Source: Promethearchaeota archaeon
Lineage (GTDB): Archaea > Asgardarchaeota > Lokiarchaeia > Helarchaeales > RDOG01
Direction: 5' to 3'
Assembly (NCBI GenBank): GCA_011365055.1
Contig: RDOG01000006.1
Coordinates: forward strand, 1 to 64,000
Length of the DNA stretch: 64,000 nt
Both the position numbers and the translations under genes were made by a program. Shown here in pieces: positions 18,898-27,670 of the stretch. Each line of letters opens with the position of its first letter. The stretch's first letter is position 1. A model generated the notes under the pieces. That model did not search any database, was not told the origin of the DNA, and saw nothing but the letters and a program-made list of their open reading frames with translations.

Positions 18898-19926
18898 CTA
18901 TTCTATAAAAGGTTTAATAATATTATTATAGCGTAAATATGTAAAATAATTCACGTATCTTTTCTCTTTTAAGAATTTGTCTAAAGAATTGTTATTATTA
19001 ATCTTATTTTTTATTTTTATTGACACAGAATCACTCATTCCTGATCCATAACTTGTTAGCATAATTTTTTCTTCTGCTGTTGCTTTTTCTAGAGACGATA
19101 CAAAGCCAATAAGAAGACCCGCACACCCAGTATTTCCAAATGCTATAAAAGATTTATTTAAATTTTCCATTTTTTCTTTAGAAATTTTTAATTTCTTTCC
19201 TACTGTCGAAAAAAATCGAGCATTTATAGGTTGTATTACGAATTGACTATATGAATCTATATTCTCATTACGTTTTTTTAATAATCCATTTATTGAATTA
19301 ACGCAATGATCAACAAATCCATAATCTCTTATAAATCGTGGAATTGATTGTCTCGGATAATCATCATGTGTCGTCCAAACGTCTGTAAAACCGGTTACAA
19401 AACCATAGAAATCTTCAATTTTTGCAAACCCACCATCTTTCCCTAAGATTAAAGCTGCAGCTCCTGCAGAATTTGTCAGTTCTAAATCGTGCCCTGGGGC
19501 GGCTGTTAAAACATCAGCGGATACTATTAATCCTTTCTTAATTCTTCCAGCTTCAATTGCATCACATATAATTTGAATTCCCATCGTAGTTGCCCTTGTT
19601 GATCCTTGAAGATCGATTGCATCAATATTTGAATATTCTTGATCTTCCTTGAATAATGAAACGGAAAGTTGGCTAGCAAGAGAAGAATCCAAATAAGGAC
19701 TAGATGTCGTTACGAAAACTAGCATTTCAATTTCATCGGGCTTTATGTTAGCATTTTTAATAGCATTTTGAGCTGCTGAAAATCCCATAGTTAATGCATT
19801 TTCGTCTCTACTTGGAACAGATTTTTCTCCAACAACTCTTGGGGAAAGATTCCAAGCATTTCTTATCTCTGAAAGCATAATCCTGTTATAAGGAATGTAT
19901 ATTCCATATCCTATAATCTCAACCAA
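18898..19926 (-). CDS. HMG-CoA-synthase/KAS-III-like protein lacking catalytic Cys and His
   Basis: A 342-residue thiolase-superfamily protein, first gene of the operon. It has the FabH/HMGS layout (TSSPYLDSSLASQL, DLQGSTRATTMGIQ, IQPINARFF, FGNTGCAG). At the position of the nucleophilic Cys (D-L-x-x-x-C) there is Thr, and the HQAN/HxPN His is Gln or Ile; the Asn of GNT is kept. The Glu of archaeal HMGS is also not seen. The TTG start follows GGAGGT by 10 bases. It may be a structural or substrate-binding subunit of the thiolase/DUF35 complex, or a new activity. Catalytic loss is inferred from alignment by eye. Confidence 0.75.
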   Translation of the reverse strand: MVEIIGYGIYIPYNRIMLSEIRNAWNLSPRVVGEKSVPSRDENALTMGFSAAQNAIKNANIKPDEIEMLVFVTTSSPYLDSSLASQLSVSLFKEDQEYSNIDAIDLQGSTRATTMGIQIICDAIEAGRIKKGLIVSADVLTAAPGHDLELTNSAGAAALILGKDGGFAKIEDFYGFVTGFTDVWTTHDDYPRQSIPRFIRDYGFVDHCVNSINGLLKKRNENIDSYSQFVIQPINARFFSTVGKKLKISKEKMENLNKSFIAFGNTGCAGLLIGFVSSLEKATAEEKIMLTSYGSGMSDSVSIKIKNKINNNNSLDKFLKEKRYVNYFTYLRYNNIIKPFIE

Positions 19927-20363
19927 ATTAATTTGAACCTCCTTTAAGAGGATATTTTGTCAGATTCATTAATTTTAAGATTTAATTTTTGATTTCTTTG
20001 TTTTATAAAATCTGTATTCTATAAATTTAAGATCTATGTTTATATTTTATTAAAGATGAACAAAAATTATAATAATTAGGATTAATAATTTAGAAGAAAT
20101 TTTTATGACCCCTTATTAGAGGTGATTTATACGCGAAGTTTTTATGTTTATAAGATTTTTTTTCAATTAAAACTAGTTTAAGAAATTATAATTATTTTTA
20201 ATGATGATTCTTTTAAGATTTTTATTTATAAAATGATTAATTTCTATTACTTCACTTAGAGGAAGTTACAAAATGTAAGGTCAACTATAAATAATTTTGT
20301 TCATATGCAAATTATAGATAAAATATTAACAGTGTATAAATTAAAAAACGAGGTGAATTTTTT
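19927..20363. other. AT-rich divergent intergenic region
   Basis: About 437 bases between divergent operons (HMGS-like to the left, NifX-like to the right). No coding frame or RNA gene is visible. GGAGGT at about 19937-19942 (minus strand) and GAGGTGA at about 20350-20356 (plus strand) are the ribosome-binding sites of the flanking TTG starts. Promoters of both operons must lie here, but none stands out from the AT background. Confidence 0.4.
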
Positions 20364-20747
20364 TTGATATTATGCTTTCCTACTGAAGGTAAAAATGGTT
20401 TAGATGATTATATTGGTCAACATTTTGGTCGAGTACCTTTTTTTACGCTTTATGATACTGAAAGTGGTGAAGTTAAAGTCATAGATAATCAAAGCGAACA
20501 CATGGGTGGCAGAGGATTACCAGGTGAAATTTTAAGTAAACTAGGAATTAATATCTTAATATGTCGAGGTGCTGGTCGTAGAGCTTTACAGATAATGGGA
20601 TCAAAAGGTATAAGCATTTACTTTGGTGCTACTGGAAGAGTAAAAGATGCATTAGAAGCATGGAAAAAAAATGAATTACAATTAGCACAAGAGGGCGATG
20701 CTTGTCAGGAACATGCATATCACGATCCTAATAAACACATGCACTAA
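20364..20747 (+). CDS. NifX/MTH1175-type dinitrogenase-cofactor-like protein
   Basis: A 127-residue member of the NifX/NifB-C-terminal family (RNase-H-like fold that binds Fe-S or Fe-Mo cofactor precursors). Typical marks are GLDDYIGQHFGRVPFFTLYD near the N-terminus, MGGRGLPGEIL, and ICRGAGRRALQ. A His-rich tail (EHAYHDPNKHMH) could bind metal. The TTG start follows GAGGTGA. It is the first gene of an operon with a second family member, two MinD-ferredoxin ATPases and DUF134. No nif structural gene is in view, so a general Fe-S or metal-cluster role is more likely than nitrogen fixation. Confidence 0.85.
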   Translation: MILCFPTEGKNGLDDYIGQHFGRVPFFTLYDTESGEVKVIDNQSEHMGGRGLPGEILSKLGINILICRGAGRRALQIMGSKGISIYFGATGRVKDALEAWKKNELQLAQEGDACQEHAYHDPNKHMH

Positions 20748-20768
20748 AATTAAAGGAGATGATAAAAT

Positions 20769-21218
20769 TTGAGTAAAAATTTAATTATTGTAATTTCTTC
20801 TTCGCCTCCAGGGGGTTTGGAAGCCCAAGTTGATGGAAGATTTGGTAGGTGCCAATATTTTACATTCGTTAAAGTTGAAAATGATGATATTAAATTATTA
20901 GAGATCGCACAAAACCCAGGAGTGAGTGCCATGGGAGGAGCTGGAATGCAAGCAGCTCAATTTGTTGGAAATAAAAAGGCAGATGCAGTCATAACTGGAA
21001 ATTTGGGACCAAATGCGTTTACTGCTTTATCATCATTAGGGATGAAAATGATAGTAGGCGCTATGGGAATTACAGTTAAAGAAGCAGTTAAAAGATTCTT
21101 AGATGGTTCTTTAAAAGAAACAGATACAGCAACAGTTCAAAGCCATTACGGAATGGGTGGTGGTAGAGGTATGGGTGGCGGTGGTAGAGGCATGGGTGGC
21201 GGCAGAGGTCAATTTTAA
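20769..21218 (+). CDS. NifX/MTH1175-type protein with Gly/Arg/Met-rich tail
   Basis: A 149-residue second member of the NifX-like family: QVDGRFGRCQYFTFVKVE, MGGAGMQAAQFV, and ADAVITGNLGPNAFTAL. The last 25 residues are a low-complexity MGGGRG repeat. The TTG start is 8-9 bases after AGGAGATGAT. It follows the first paralogue by 21 bases and precedes the MinD-like ATPases by 11. The tail may be flexible or RNA/metal-binding; this is not known. Confidence 0.85.
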   Translation: MSKNLIIVISSSPPGGLEAQVDGRFGRCQYFTFVKVENDDIKLLEIAQNPGVSAMGGAGMQAAQFVGNKKADAVITGNLGPNAFTALSSLGMKMIVGAMGITVKEAVKRFLDGSLKETDTATVQSHYGMGGGRGMGGGGRGMGGGRGQF

Positions 21219-21229
21219 GAGGATAAAAA

Positions 21230-22153
21230 ATGAAATCTTTATTAGAATGGAATAAGCTTAAAATACCAACTTTAGCAACTACTGGTGGTAAAGGTGGGAC
21301 TGGAAAGACAACTGTTGCGATAAATTTAGCTTGGTTATTTGTTAAAAATAAAAAAAAAGTACTATTAATTGATTTAGATGTTGATGCTCCTAACACGGCG
21401 ATCCTATTAAATTCTAAACTCGAAAAAGTTAAAGATATCAAACGTTTCATGCCGGATTTTGATACTAAAAAATGTACCACTTGTGGAGAATGCAGTAAAG
21501 CTTGTCATGAACATGCTATTCTACAAGTTGCTGATCGTTATCCTCTAATACTACCCGAATTATGTAGTGGATGTGGTGCATGTAAAATAGCTTGTAAATT
21601 CGATGCGATAATAAATGATGAAAAACTCTTTGGAACGTTATCTAAAAGCAAAATAAGTAATAATTTTGATTTGCTTGTTGGTGAATTAAAATTAAGGGAG
21701 GCAAGATCGGCAGAAGTTGTTAAAGAGGTAAAGAGTCATGCGATTGAAATAATTGAGAATGGTAATTATGATGTTGTAATAATTGATACGTCTCCGGGGG
21801 CCCATTGCGATGTTTTAAGAGCCTTATTTGGAATTAATTATATCCTTTGCGTTACAGAACCTACCCCATTCGGAGCACACGATCTAGAGAGAATATTTAT
21901 ATTAATTAGTCATCTTAAGACAGCTAAAAATGTGAAGATTGTTTTAAATAGATCGGATTTAACAGATAAGCGTGATATTATAGAAGATTTAGGGAAAAAG
22001 TATTCTATTGACATTATTTCTAACATCCCAACAGACTTAGCAATTTTAAAAAGTTATAGCCAAGGTTTACCTGTAGTCGAAAGTTTTCCTGATTCAGATG
22101 CTTCTAAAGCTTTTCTTATATTATACAACAAATTGGAGGAATTAATTTGGTAA
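21230..22153 (+). CDS. MinD/ParA-type ATPase with inserted 2x[4Fe-4S] ferredoxin
   Basis: A 307-residue P-loop ATPase of the Mrp/MinD group. Deviant Walker A GGKGGTGKTT (about 20-29), then a ferredoxin insertion with CTTCGECSKACHEHAI and CSGCGACKIACKFDAI (about 81-126), then VVIIDTSPGAHCDV and VTEPTPFGAHDL. Such proteins (COG1149) are paired in many anaerobes next to NifX-like and DUF134 genes and probably move or sense Fe-S clusters. It overlaps the next gene by a few bases, implying translational coupling. Confidence 0.88.
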   Translation: MKSLLEWNKLKIPTLATTGGKGGTGKTTVAINLAWLFVKNKKKVLLIDLDVDAPNTAILLNSKLEKVKDIKRFMPDFDTKKCTTCGECSKACHEHAILQVADRYPLILPELCSGCGACKIACKFDAIINDEKLFGTLSKSKISNNFDLLVGELKLREARSAEVVKEVKSHAIEIIENGNYDVVIIDTSPGAHCDVLRALFGINYILCVTEPTPFGAHDLERIFILISHLKTAKNVKIVLNRSDLTDKRDIIEDLGKKYSIDIISNIPTDLAILKSYSQGLPVVESFPDSDASKAFLILYNKLEELIW

Positions 22154-23037
22154 TGGTTACAATCTTAAGTGGAAAAGGTGGAGTTGGCAAAACGACGTTA
22201 ACAGCATCTCTTTCATTGTTATTTAATGAAGAATTTAAAAATAATATTTCAGTAGATACGGATGTTGATGCTCCAAATCTATTATTGATAATGCAAGGCG
22301 AGGAAAGAGAAGTACGAAATTGTTATGCGTCTGAAAAAGCTTTTTTTGATGAATCAAAATGTATTAGCTGTAAATCTTGTTTTGATAATTGTAATTATGA
22401 CGCAATTTCTTGGGATGAAAATAAAAATCTGCCAATTATAGATAGTTTACTTTGTGAAGGTTGTGGTATATGTGAACTTGTATGTGCAGAGGATGCAATT
22501 ATGCTTAAACCAATAAAATCCGGTGAAATAAAACATATAGATACCAATTATGAGTTTCCAACCATTTCAGGAGAATTAAAAATAGGAGAAGGCAGTTCTG
22601 GTAAGGTTGTTAATGAAGCGAAGCAGTTTGGAGTTGAGATCGCTGAGAGAATCAAGAAGAAAATGATAATCGTTGATGGTCCACCTGGAATTGGATGTCC
22701 TGTAATTTCAGCTGCATCTGGTTCAAATTATATAATCTTAATAACTGAACCGACCCCTGCAGCAATTCATGATCTAAAAAGAGCTCTTGAAGTCGCTAGA
22801 TTTTTTTGTAAGTCAATCGGTTTAGTTATTAATAAAGCAGATATCAATGAAAAATATACAGAAGAATTAAAAAAGTACGGAGAAAATGAATTATTAGACT
22901 TCTTGGGAACGATACCAGTTGATGATAATATTCCGAAATCAATTGTAAATGGGGTTCCAATTGTGGAATTTTCCCCAGAAAGTCCATCTTCAAAGGCAAT
23001 TAAAAATATCTATCAAAAAATTAAACAAGTCATTTGA
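22147..23037 (+). CDS. MinD/ParA-type ATPase with inserted ferredoxin, paralogue of the preceding gene
   Basis: A 296-residue paralogue of the upstream ATPase: Walker A SGKGGVGKTT, ferredoxin motifs CISCKSCFDNCNYDAI and CEGCGICELVCAEDAI, then IIVDGPPGIGCPV and ITEPTPAAIHDL. Starts at 22147 (TTG, 7 bases after GGAGG) or 22153 (ATG sharing the A of the upstream TAA); spacing favours TTG. The two ATPases probably act as a heterodimer, as paired COG1149 genes usually occur together. Confidence 0.88.
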   Translation: MVMVTILSGKGGVGKTTLTASLSLLFNEEFKNNISVDTDVDAPNLLLIMQGEEREVRNCYASEKAFFDESKCISCKSCFDNCNYDAISWDENKNLPIIDSLLCEGCGICELVCAEDAIMLKPIKSGEIKHIDTNYEFPTISGELKIGEGSSGKVVNEAKQFGVEIAERIKKKMIIVDGPPGIGCPVISAASGSNYIILITEPTPAAIHDLKRALEVARFFCKSIGLVINKADINEKYTEELKKYGENELLDFLGTIPVDDNIPKSIVNGVPIVEFSPESPSSKAIKNIYQKIKQVI

Positions 23038-23379
23038 GTGTATAATATGTATGGAAAAAAGAGAGGTAGAAGAGGAAGAGGATGTGCAAGAGGACGCCCA
23101 ATCATTCCAAGGAATTATGCTGAACCTATTTTTAAACATTTTATTCCCGTAATTCCTCCTGAATTAATCAATCGATCAAATCCCACTCCCATTTATATTT
23201 ATTACGATGAATTTGAAGCTGTAAGACTCGTTGATTTAGATCGCCTTACCCAAGATCAAGCAGGAGAAAAAATGAACATTTCAAGAGGAACAATATGGCG
23301 TCTTTTACAATCCGGTCGAGAAAAGCTAATGTTAGCAATAGTAGAAGGAAGGCAAATCTATTTTATTGAGCGATCATGA
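23038..23379 (+). CDS. DUF134 (UPF0251) HTH protein
   Basis: A 113-residue protein. A basic N-terminal segment (KKRGRRGRGCARGRPIIPR) is followed by YYDEFEAVRLVDLDRLTQDQAGEKMNISRGTIWRLLQSGREKL, a sigma-70-region-4-like helix-turn-helix (about 63-98) typical of DUF134. The family is regularly found next to NifX-like proteins and is presumed to regulate that cluster. Start: GTG at 23038 directly after the upstream TGA, or ATG at 23047. Last gene of the operon. Confidence 0.9.
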   Translation: MYNMYGKKRGRRGRGCARGRPIIPRNYAEPIFKHFIPVIPPELINRSNPTPIYIYYDEFEAVRLVDLDRLTQDQAGEKMNISRGTIWRLLQSGREKLMLAIVEGRQIYFIERS

Positions 23380-23380
23380 A

Positions 23381-24544
23381 TTAATCCTGTAAAATTTGAG
23401 TATTTTTACCCATTCCTTTAGAAATTATAAAGGATTCATCAATTTTGGTTTTGTTGGGAGTCCTTGGTGTGACTCGTAAATATAATCCTTTAAACCATTC
23501 TTCTTCCGTGGTTACAAGATCCTTGATGTTGATGGTAGGGAGATTATTTTCGGAAAAAAAGAATCCGGTTTTCTTATGATTTTCTATTAATATATTCTTT
23601 GAAAGTAATGAATCACATGGAAAAGGTATGTTTTCAATTCCTTCATTAAAAATGATGTTAAAAGTTTCAGGATTTTTTTCTTTGACCCAATTAATGATGG
23701 AATCTTCCCATTGGTTTATCAATAACTTGTTACCACACCATGATGCCCATTTTTTCATAAATCCTCGTCTTCCAGCATATAATAATGATTTCATGATTGG
23801 AGGCCAGGGAACAAAGCAAAATAAATAATCTGATAATTTATAAACGCTTTGAGAGGCGACACCGTCATAAAATCCACCATATGCTTCATAATTACTGAGG
23901 TCAAAAGCTTGATTGAATGCAGCCGACAACCAACAAGTTGCTACATGGTAGGTACTCTGCATGCGATTTGGGGTCCTTTCGTTCCTAATATCTTTTAAAA
24001 TATCAATCATTTTTAATGATGAATCAACAATTCCCTTTTTAGATTTCTTAACCATATCCCTCAATTTAACTCCGTATTTCAGGTGGCGCCTATCTAAGAC
24101 ATCATCATTTGAATCAATAAAATACCAATCGTAGGGAATTCCATCTTGCAACCCACAATTTAAGAGGAAAAGAATTTCACTATTAATATCATCTGCGATT
24201 ATAAACGTGGTATCCACGTCATATCCGAATATCAATTTCATCGTACCTTGCTGTACGTCACTTCTTATTGCCACAATGGGTGGAAATAAATTATATGTTA
24301 ATATTCTCCAAGGTTTTTCTAAGGTTCCCTCAATAACTGCTTTGGCTGTTAAAATAGATTCTGTTAATCTTTCTCTTAATAATTCATAAATAAAATTACC
24401 CTCAAGTATGGTTTCTCGTTGTTGATTGAATTTTTCCCAACCGAGTTTTTTAATAAGTTTCAAAACATTTTTCTGAAGCGGGAAAAATTCTCTAGTTCTT
24501 ATTTCTGTTGGAATTTCTTCAATAAGATGAGTCGATTTTTTCAC
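23381..24544 (-). CDS. Hypothetical 387-residue protein
   Basis: No family was recognised. It is a soluble, Trp/Phe-rich protein. Around residues 105-130 the stretch FGYDVDTTFIIADDINSE has the G-x-D-x-D look of a nucleotidyltransferase-fold strand. Other marks are RRHLKYGVKLRDM and YGGFYDGVASQSVYKLSDYL. A nucleotidyltransferase-like enzyme is one possibility but the canonical GS motif is absent. It converges on DUF134 with one base between and stands alone. Confidence 0.55.
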   Translation of the reverse strand: MKKSTHLIEEIPTEIRTREFFPLQKNVLKLIKKLGWEKFNQQRETILEGNFIYELLRERLTESILTAKAVIEGTLEKPWRILTYNLFPPIVAIRSDVQQGTMKLIFGYDVDTTFIIADDINSEILFLLNCGLQDGIPYDWYFIDSNDDVLDRRHLKYGVKLRDMVKKSKKGIVDSSLKMIDILKDIRNERTPNRMQSTYHVATCWLSAAFNQAFDLSNYEAYGGFYDGVASQSVYKLSDYLFCFVPWPPIMKSLLYAGRRGFMKKWASWCGNKLLINQWEDSIINWVKEKNPETFNIIFNEGIENIPFPCDSLLSKNILIENHKKTGFFFSENNLPTINIKDLVTTEEEWFKGLYLRVTPRTPNKTKIDESFIISKGMGKNTQILQD

Positions 24545-24662
24545 AATCCTCGTAAGATATTTTATTTATCGCCTATATCGCAATATTGTAATCTAATTAA
24601 AATATTTTTAAAATGATTAGTTCAATATAAAATGAGGTAAAAAATTCAATATTTAAAAGAAA

Positions 24663-25847
24663 TTATTTAGCCATTTCCATTAAAAGTTGTTTTCCTTCTT
24701 CAGGTCCCACGGTAATTAGTACATCTTCTGGTAATAGCATTGTATTTTTATTTATACCATAAAAATAATCATTATTTCTCTTAATCGCAATTACTTTCAT
24801 CCCAGTATTAATTTGTATGTTAGATTCAGAAATGGTTTGATTAACAATCTTTGATTTCTCACTGATTTGTATTTTCGAAATTATTTCATCAGTTTCGTTC
24901 ATTATTATTTCAAATACAGGATGTGGTTCCAATCCTCGTAATACAATTTCTGCAATCGATGTTGCTCCATCTGATATCTCTTCTGTAGCTGTTGCCAATC
25001 TTAGAATGGATACAAAACGTGTAGGATCATTAACGCATTTTGCATTAGCTAAAACAGATTTCTGAACTTCTAATTGAACAAAATCTAATCTTTCTTCCAT
25101 TTCAAAGACATCTTCAGCGATTTCTCTGTTATTAAACAAAATTGCGGAGAATGCAAGTCCGATCATTGCCTCGGAGGTATTTTTCATTTCTAATATATAT
25201 TGTTTGATAATAGTTAGATCGTGTTCTAGTTCAATAGGAAAATTTTCTTTCTCTTTTTCACCTCTGGTACATTGCCCACCAGTCATATTGCAGAGTAATT
25301 GATTTCCCTTAACCGATCCTCTAGCAAAAAGCACATCGTTCAGTTTCAATTTGGTATCTTTAGTTGGATCGAAAATCCACCCATTCCCTCTCCGGATGGC
25401 AATAATATCACAACCTGTTTCAGATCGGATTTGTAATTTTCCAATTTTCTTATTATTTATTTCTTTATTTGTAACAATTGCTCTAATTAATGGTTCTTCT
25501 GATTGTCTAATTGCCTCAAAAAGTGTGGGGTGTAAATCTAATTTATTTATCGTTATTTTTGCAATATCTGCTATTGCATTTGAGATTCTATCAAAATTAT
25601 AGCCAATCCTAATAATTGGTTCTAATTCCTCCGCATCTTTACTATCACGAACAGCCAACATTGTATTCATATCGACTAGATAAGTCAAAACGTGAACTTG
25701 CTCCTCAAGTTTCATAACTTCATCTGAGATTTCTAAATTTCTGAAAAGAAGAGAAGAGTATGCAAGATCAATCATTAATTCTGCGATATTTTTCATTTCA
25801 CTGATTGAATTTTTCACAGAAATTGGTTCAAAGGAGATTTTTTTCAT
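24663..25847 (-). CDS. PhoU-TrkA_C tandem-repeat protein
   Basis: A 394-residue protein with an internal duplication. Each half has a PhoU-like helical bundle (SISEMKNIAELMIDLAYSSLLFRN in the first, YILEMKNTSEAMIGLAFSAILFNN in the second) followed by a TrkA_C/RCK-C beta domain (IIAIRRGNGWIFDPTKDTKL; VIAIKRNNDYFYGINKNTML). No membrane segment is present. COG3273-type proteins of this build are thought to regulate ion transport by binding a ligand at TrkA_C. A GG-Cys-rich loop (NMTGGQCTRG) joins the halves. No transporter gene lies next to it. Confidence 0.85.
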   Translation of the reverse strand: MKKISFEPISVKNSISEMKNIAELMIDLAYSSLLFRNLEISDEVMKLEEQVHVLTYLVDMNTMLAVRDSKDAEELEPIIRIGYNFDRISNAIADIAKITINKLDLHPTLFEAIRQSEEPLIRAIVTNKEINNKKIGKLQIRSETGCDIIAIRRGNGWIFDPTKDTKLKLNDVLFARGSVKGNQLLCNMTGGQCTRGEKEKENFPIELEHDLTIIKQYILEMKNTSEAMIGLAFSAILFNNREIAEDVFEMEERLDFVQLEVQKSVLANAKCVNDPTRFVSILRLATATEEISDGATSIAEIVLRGLEPHPVFEIIMNETDEIISKIQISEKSKIVNQTISESNIQINTGMKVIAIKRNNDYFYGINKNTMLLPEDVLITVGPEEGKQLLMEMAK

Positions 25848-26094
25848 CCAATATCAACTTAATTAAAAACCAAGGTTTTTACTAACTTAACTAATTTTAA
25901 TTTGTCGATTATAGTTTATTTAAATTTTTGTTTATTGTTATACAATATCATTTTCAATTAGATTAAAATTATATTTGACATTAATTAACTTTTGAGAGAA
26001 TTCTAGATTATTAAAGACAGATTATAAAATTTGTTTAAAATTTGATTATTATTCACTGATTTATTGATTTAATAAAATATTAGGTGTGTTTCGA

Positions 26095-26889
26095 ATGAAT
26101 TCAAATAGATTTCCTAAGAGGAGTACGGCCTATAAATTGAATATTGAAGATATCAAAGCTGGAGATTTTTATATTGAAAATAAAGAAGATAAAAAAATTT
26201 CTTATATTAGAACTCCTTTTGGATTAGAAGTTAGTAGAGTACGTATCCTTGGTGATGTAGTTTTTGTGAGAAGTTATGATGATGAGGCTACAGGTAACGT
26301 GAAATCTGTTTATCTTGGAATTAATGACGGTACAGAAAGCATTTTAGTACGTGCATTTTTAGAAAGTCAATATAATACTAAATATTTAGATTCCATACAA
26401 ATAGCCAAAGAGTTAGAAGTTGGAAATATAGTAGATATCGTCGGACGAGTAAGGAAAAGGGAAAATACAATCTATATAAATCCTGAAATTATCAAAAAAA
26501 TAGAAGATCCTAATTTCGAGACGTTACGAGAATTGGAAAAAATCTATTTAAAAATGATTAAGAAAAAAGATAGAGAAGCTCCATCCTTCAAAGAAGTAAA
26601 ATTTGATCTAGAAGTAAATCAAGAAACACAAGATCTAGATATGGAAGATCTTGAGGAATACGAAGACTTAGAAACTTCCTTAACATTAGCTTCTTCACAA
26701 GAAAGCGATGATAGCATAACCAAAATCTTATCTTTAATTGAAAAAATTGATGAAGGGGACGGAGTCACTATAGAAGAAATAAGTACTTATACAAACATTG
26801 ATAATGATAAATTGAAAAGTATTCTAAAAGTATTATTTGAAGATGGTACTATATACGAACCAAAAAGCGGTCGATTTAGAAAATTATGA
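26095..26889 (+). CDS. RPA32-like OB-fold ssDNA-binding protein with C-terminal winged helix
   Basis: About 264 residues. Residues about 45-150 form an OB fold (RVRILGDVVFVRSYDD, SVYLGINDGTESILVRAFLE, VGNIVDIVGRVRKRENTIYI) of the RPA2/Stn1 type. An acidic linker (about 170-200) leads to a winged helix (about 205-262; DGVTIEEISTYTNIDNDKLKSIL). OB plus winged helix is the eukaryotic RPA32 architecture. It likely binds ssDNA in replication or repair. The GTG at 26086 is possible, but the ATG at 26095 lies 8 bases after AGGTG. First gene of the translation/ribosome operon. Confidence 0.8.
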   Translation: MNSNRFPKRSTAYKLNIEDIKAGDFYIENKEDKKISYIRTPFGLEVSRVRILGDVVFVRSYDDEATGNVKSVYLGINDGTESILVRAFLESQYNTKYLDSIQIAKELEVGNIVDIVGRVRKRENTIYINPEIIKKIEDPNFETLRELEKIYLKMIKKKDREAPSFKEVKFDLEVNQETQDLDMEDLEEYEDLETSLTLASSQESDDSITKILSLIEKIDEGDGVTIEEISTYTNIDNDKLKSILKVLFEDGTIYEPKSGRFRKL

Positions 26890-26909
26890 TGATTTGTTGT
26901 GTGAGTTAA

Positions 26910-27329
26910 ATGAATTACGAAGATGCATTAAAAAGAGCTCAAGAGATGATTCCTAAAGATGTTTTTGAACATAAAAGATTTACTATACCTCGAGTAGAAT
27001 TATATTCAGAGGGTGGAAAGACATATTGTACAAATATAAATGATATTTCATCTAAGTTACGTAGGGATCCCGATCATATTTTAAAATATCTATTACACGA
27101 ATTAGCAACAAGAGGTTCAATTAGAAAAAAGGGTAAACATATAGATGCCCTAATTTTTCGTGGCAGATTTAGAGAATTCACCCTAGATTCCTTAATAAAG
27201 AAATATGCAGAAAAATTTGTCATGTGTGATAATTGTAATAGACCTGATACTCATTTGAATAAAAAAGATAGATTCACGTTTTTAGTTTGTGAAGCATGCG
27301 GTTCACGTAGAACTGTTGCTACTTTATGA
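26910..27329 (+). CDS. Translation initiation factor aIF2 subunit beta
   Basis: A 139-residue protein, the normal archaeal length. N-terminal helix, then the eIF5/eIF2B-type core (RFTIPRVELYSEGGKTYCTNI, RRDPDHILKYLLHELATRGS) and the C-terminal C4 zinc ribbon (CDNCNRPDTHL ... CEACGSRRTV). It is part of the aIF2 trimer that delivers initiator tRNA. Second in the operon, 20 bases after the RPA32-like gene. Confidence 0.96.
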   Translation: MNYEDALKRAQEMIPKDVFEHKRFTIPRVELYSEGGKTYCTNINDISSKLRRDPDHILKYLLHELATRGSIRKKGKHIDALIFRGRFREFTLDSLIKKYAEKFVMCDNCNRPDTHLNKKDRFTFLVCEACGSRRTVATL

Positions 27330-27357
27330 TTGATCAAATTATTAAACGGGAATTAAC

Positions 27358-27654
27358 ATGGATACATTCTACATGAATATTCGAAAATTCCAGCAAGAAA
27401 CAGTAGTAGCGATATGCGATTCTGATTTAATGGGGTCAACTTTAAAGGAGGGACGTTTCAAGCTTGAAGTTAATCAAAAGTTTTATGGAGATACGCAAGT
27501 ATCTCTTAATGATTGCATTGAAGTTTTAAAAAATACAGTAAATGCAAACTTGGTTGGTAAAAAAATTGTATCTCAAGCATTAAAAATGGGTTTAATACAC
27601 GAAGAAAGTATCTTATACATAAATAAGGTTCCACATGCATTAATTATTTTTTAA
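27358..27654 (+). CDS. DUF424 archaeal protein
   Basis: A 98-residue protein of the DUF424 (COG2412) family: VVAICDSDLMGSTLKEGRFKLEV, FYGD, and KMGLIHEESILYINKVPHALI. The family is archaeal, usually encoded beside aIF2 beta, and of unproven function, probably RNA- or ribosome-related given its neighbours. ATG start, 28 bases after aIF2 beta. Confidence 0.88.
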   Translation: MDTFYMNIRKFQQETVVAICDSDLMGSTLKEGRFKLEVNQKFYGDTQVSLNDCIEVLKNTVNANLVGKKIVSQALKMGLIHEESILYINKVPHALIIF

Positions 27655-27670
27655 TCGAGTTAAGTTAGAG

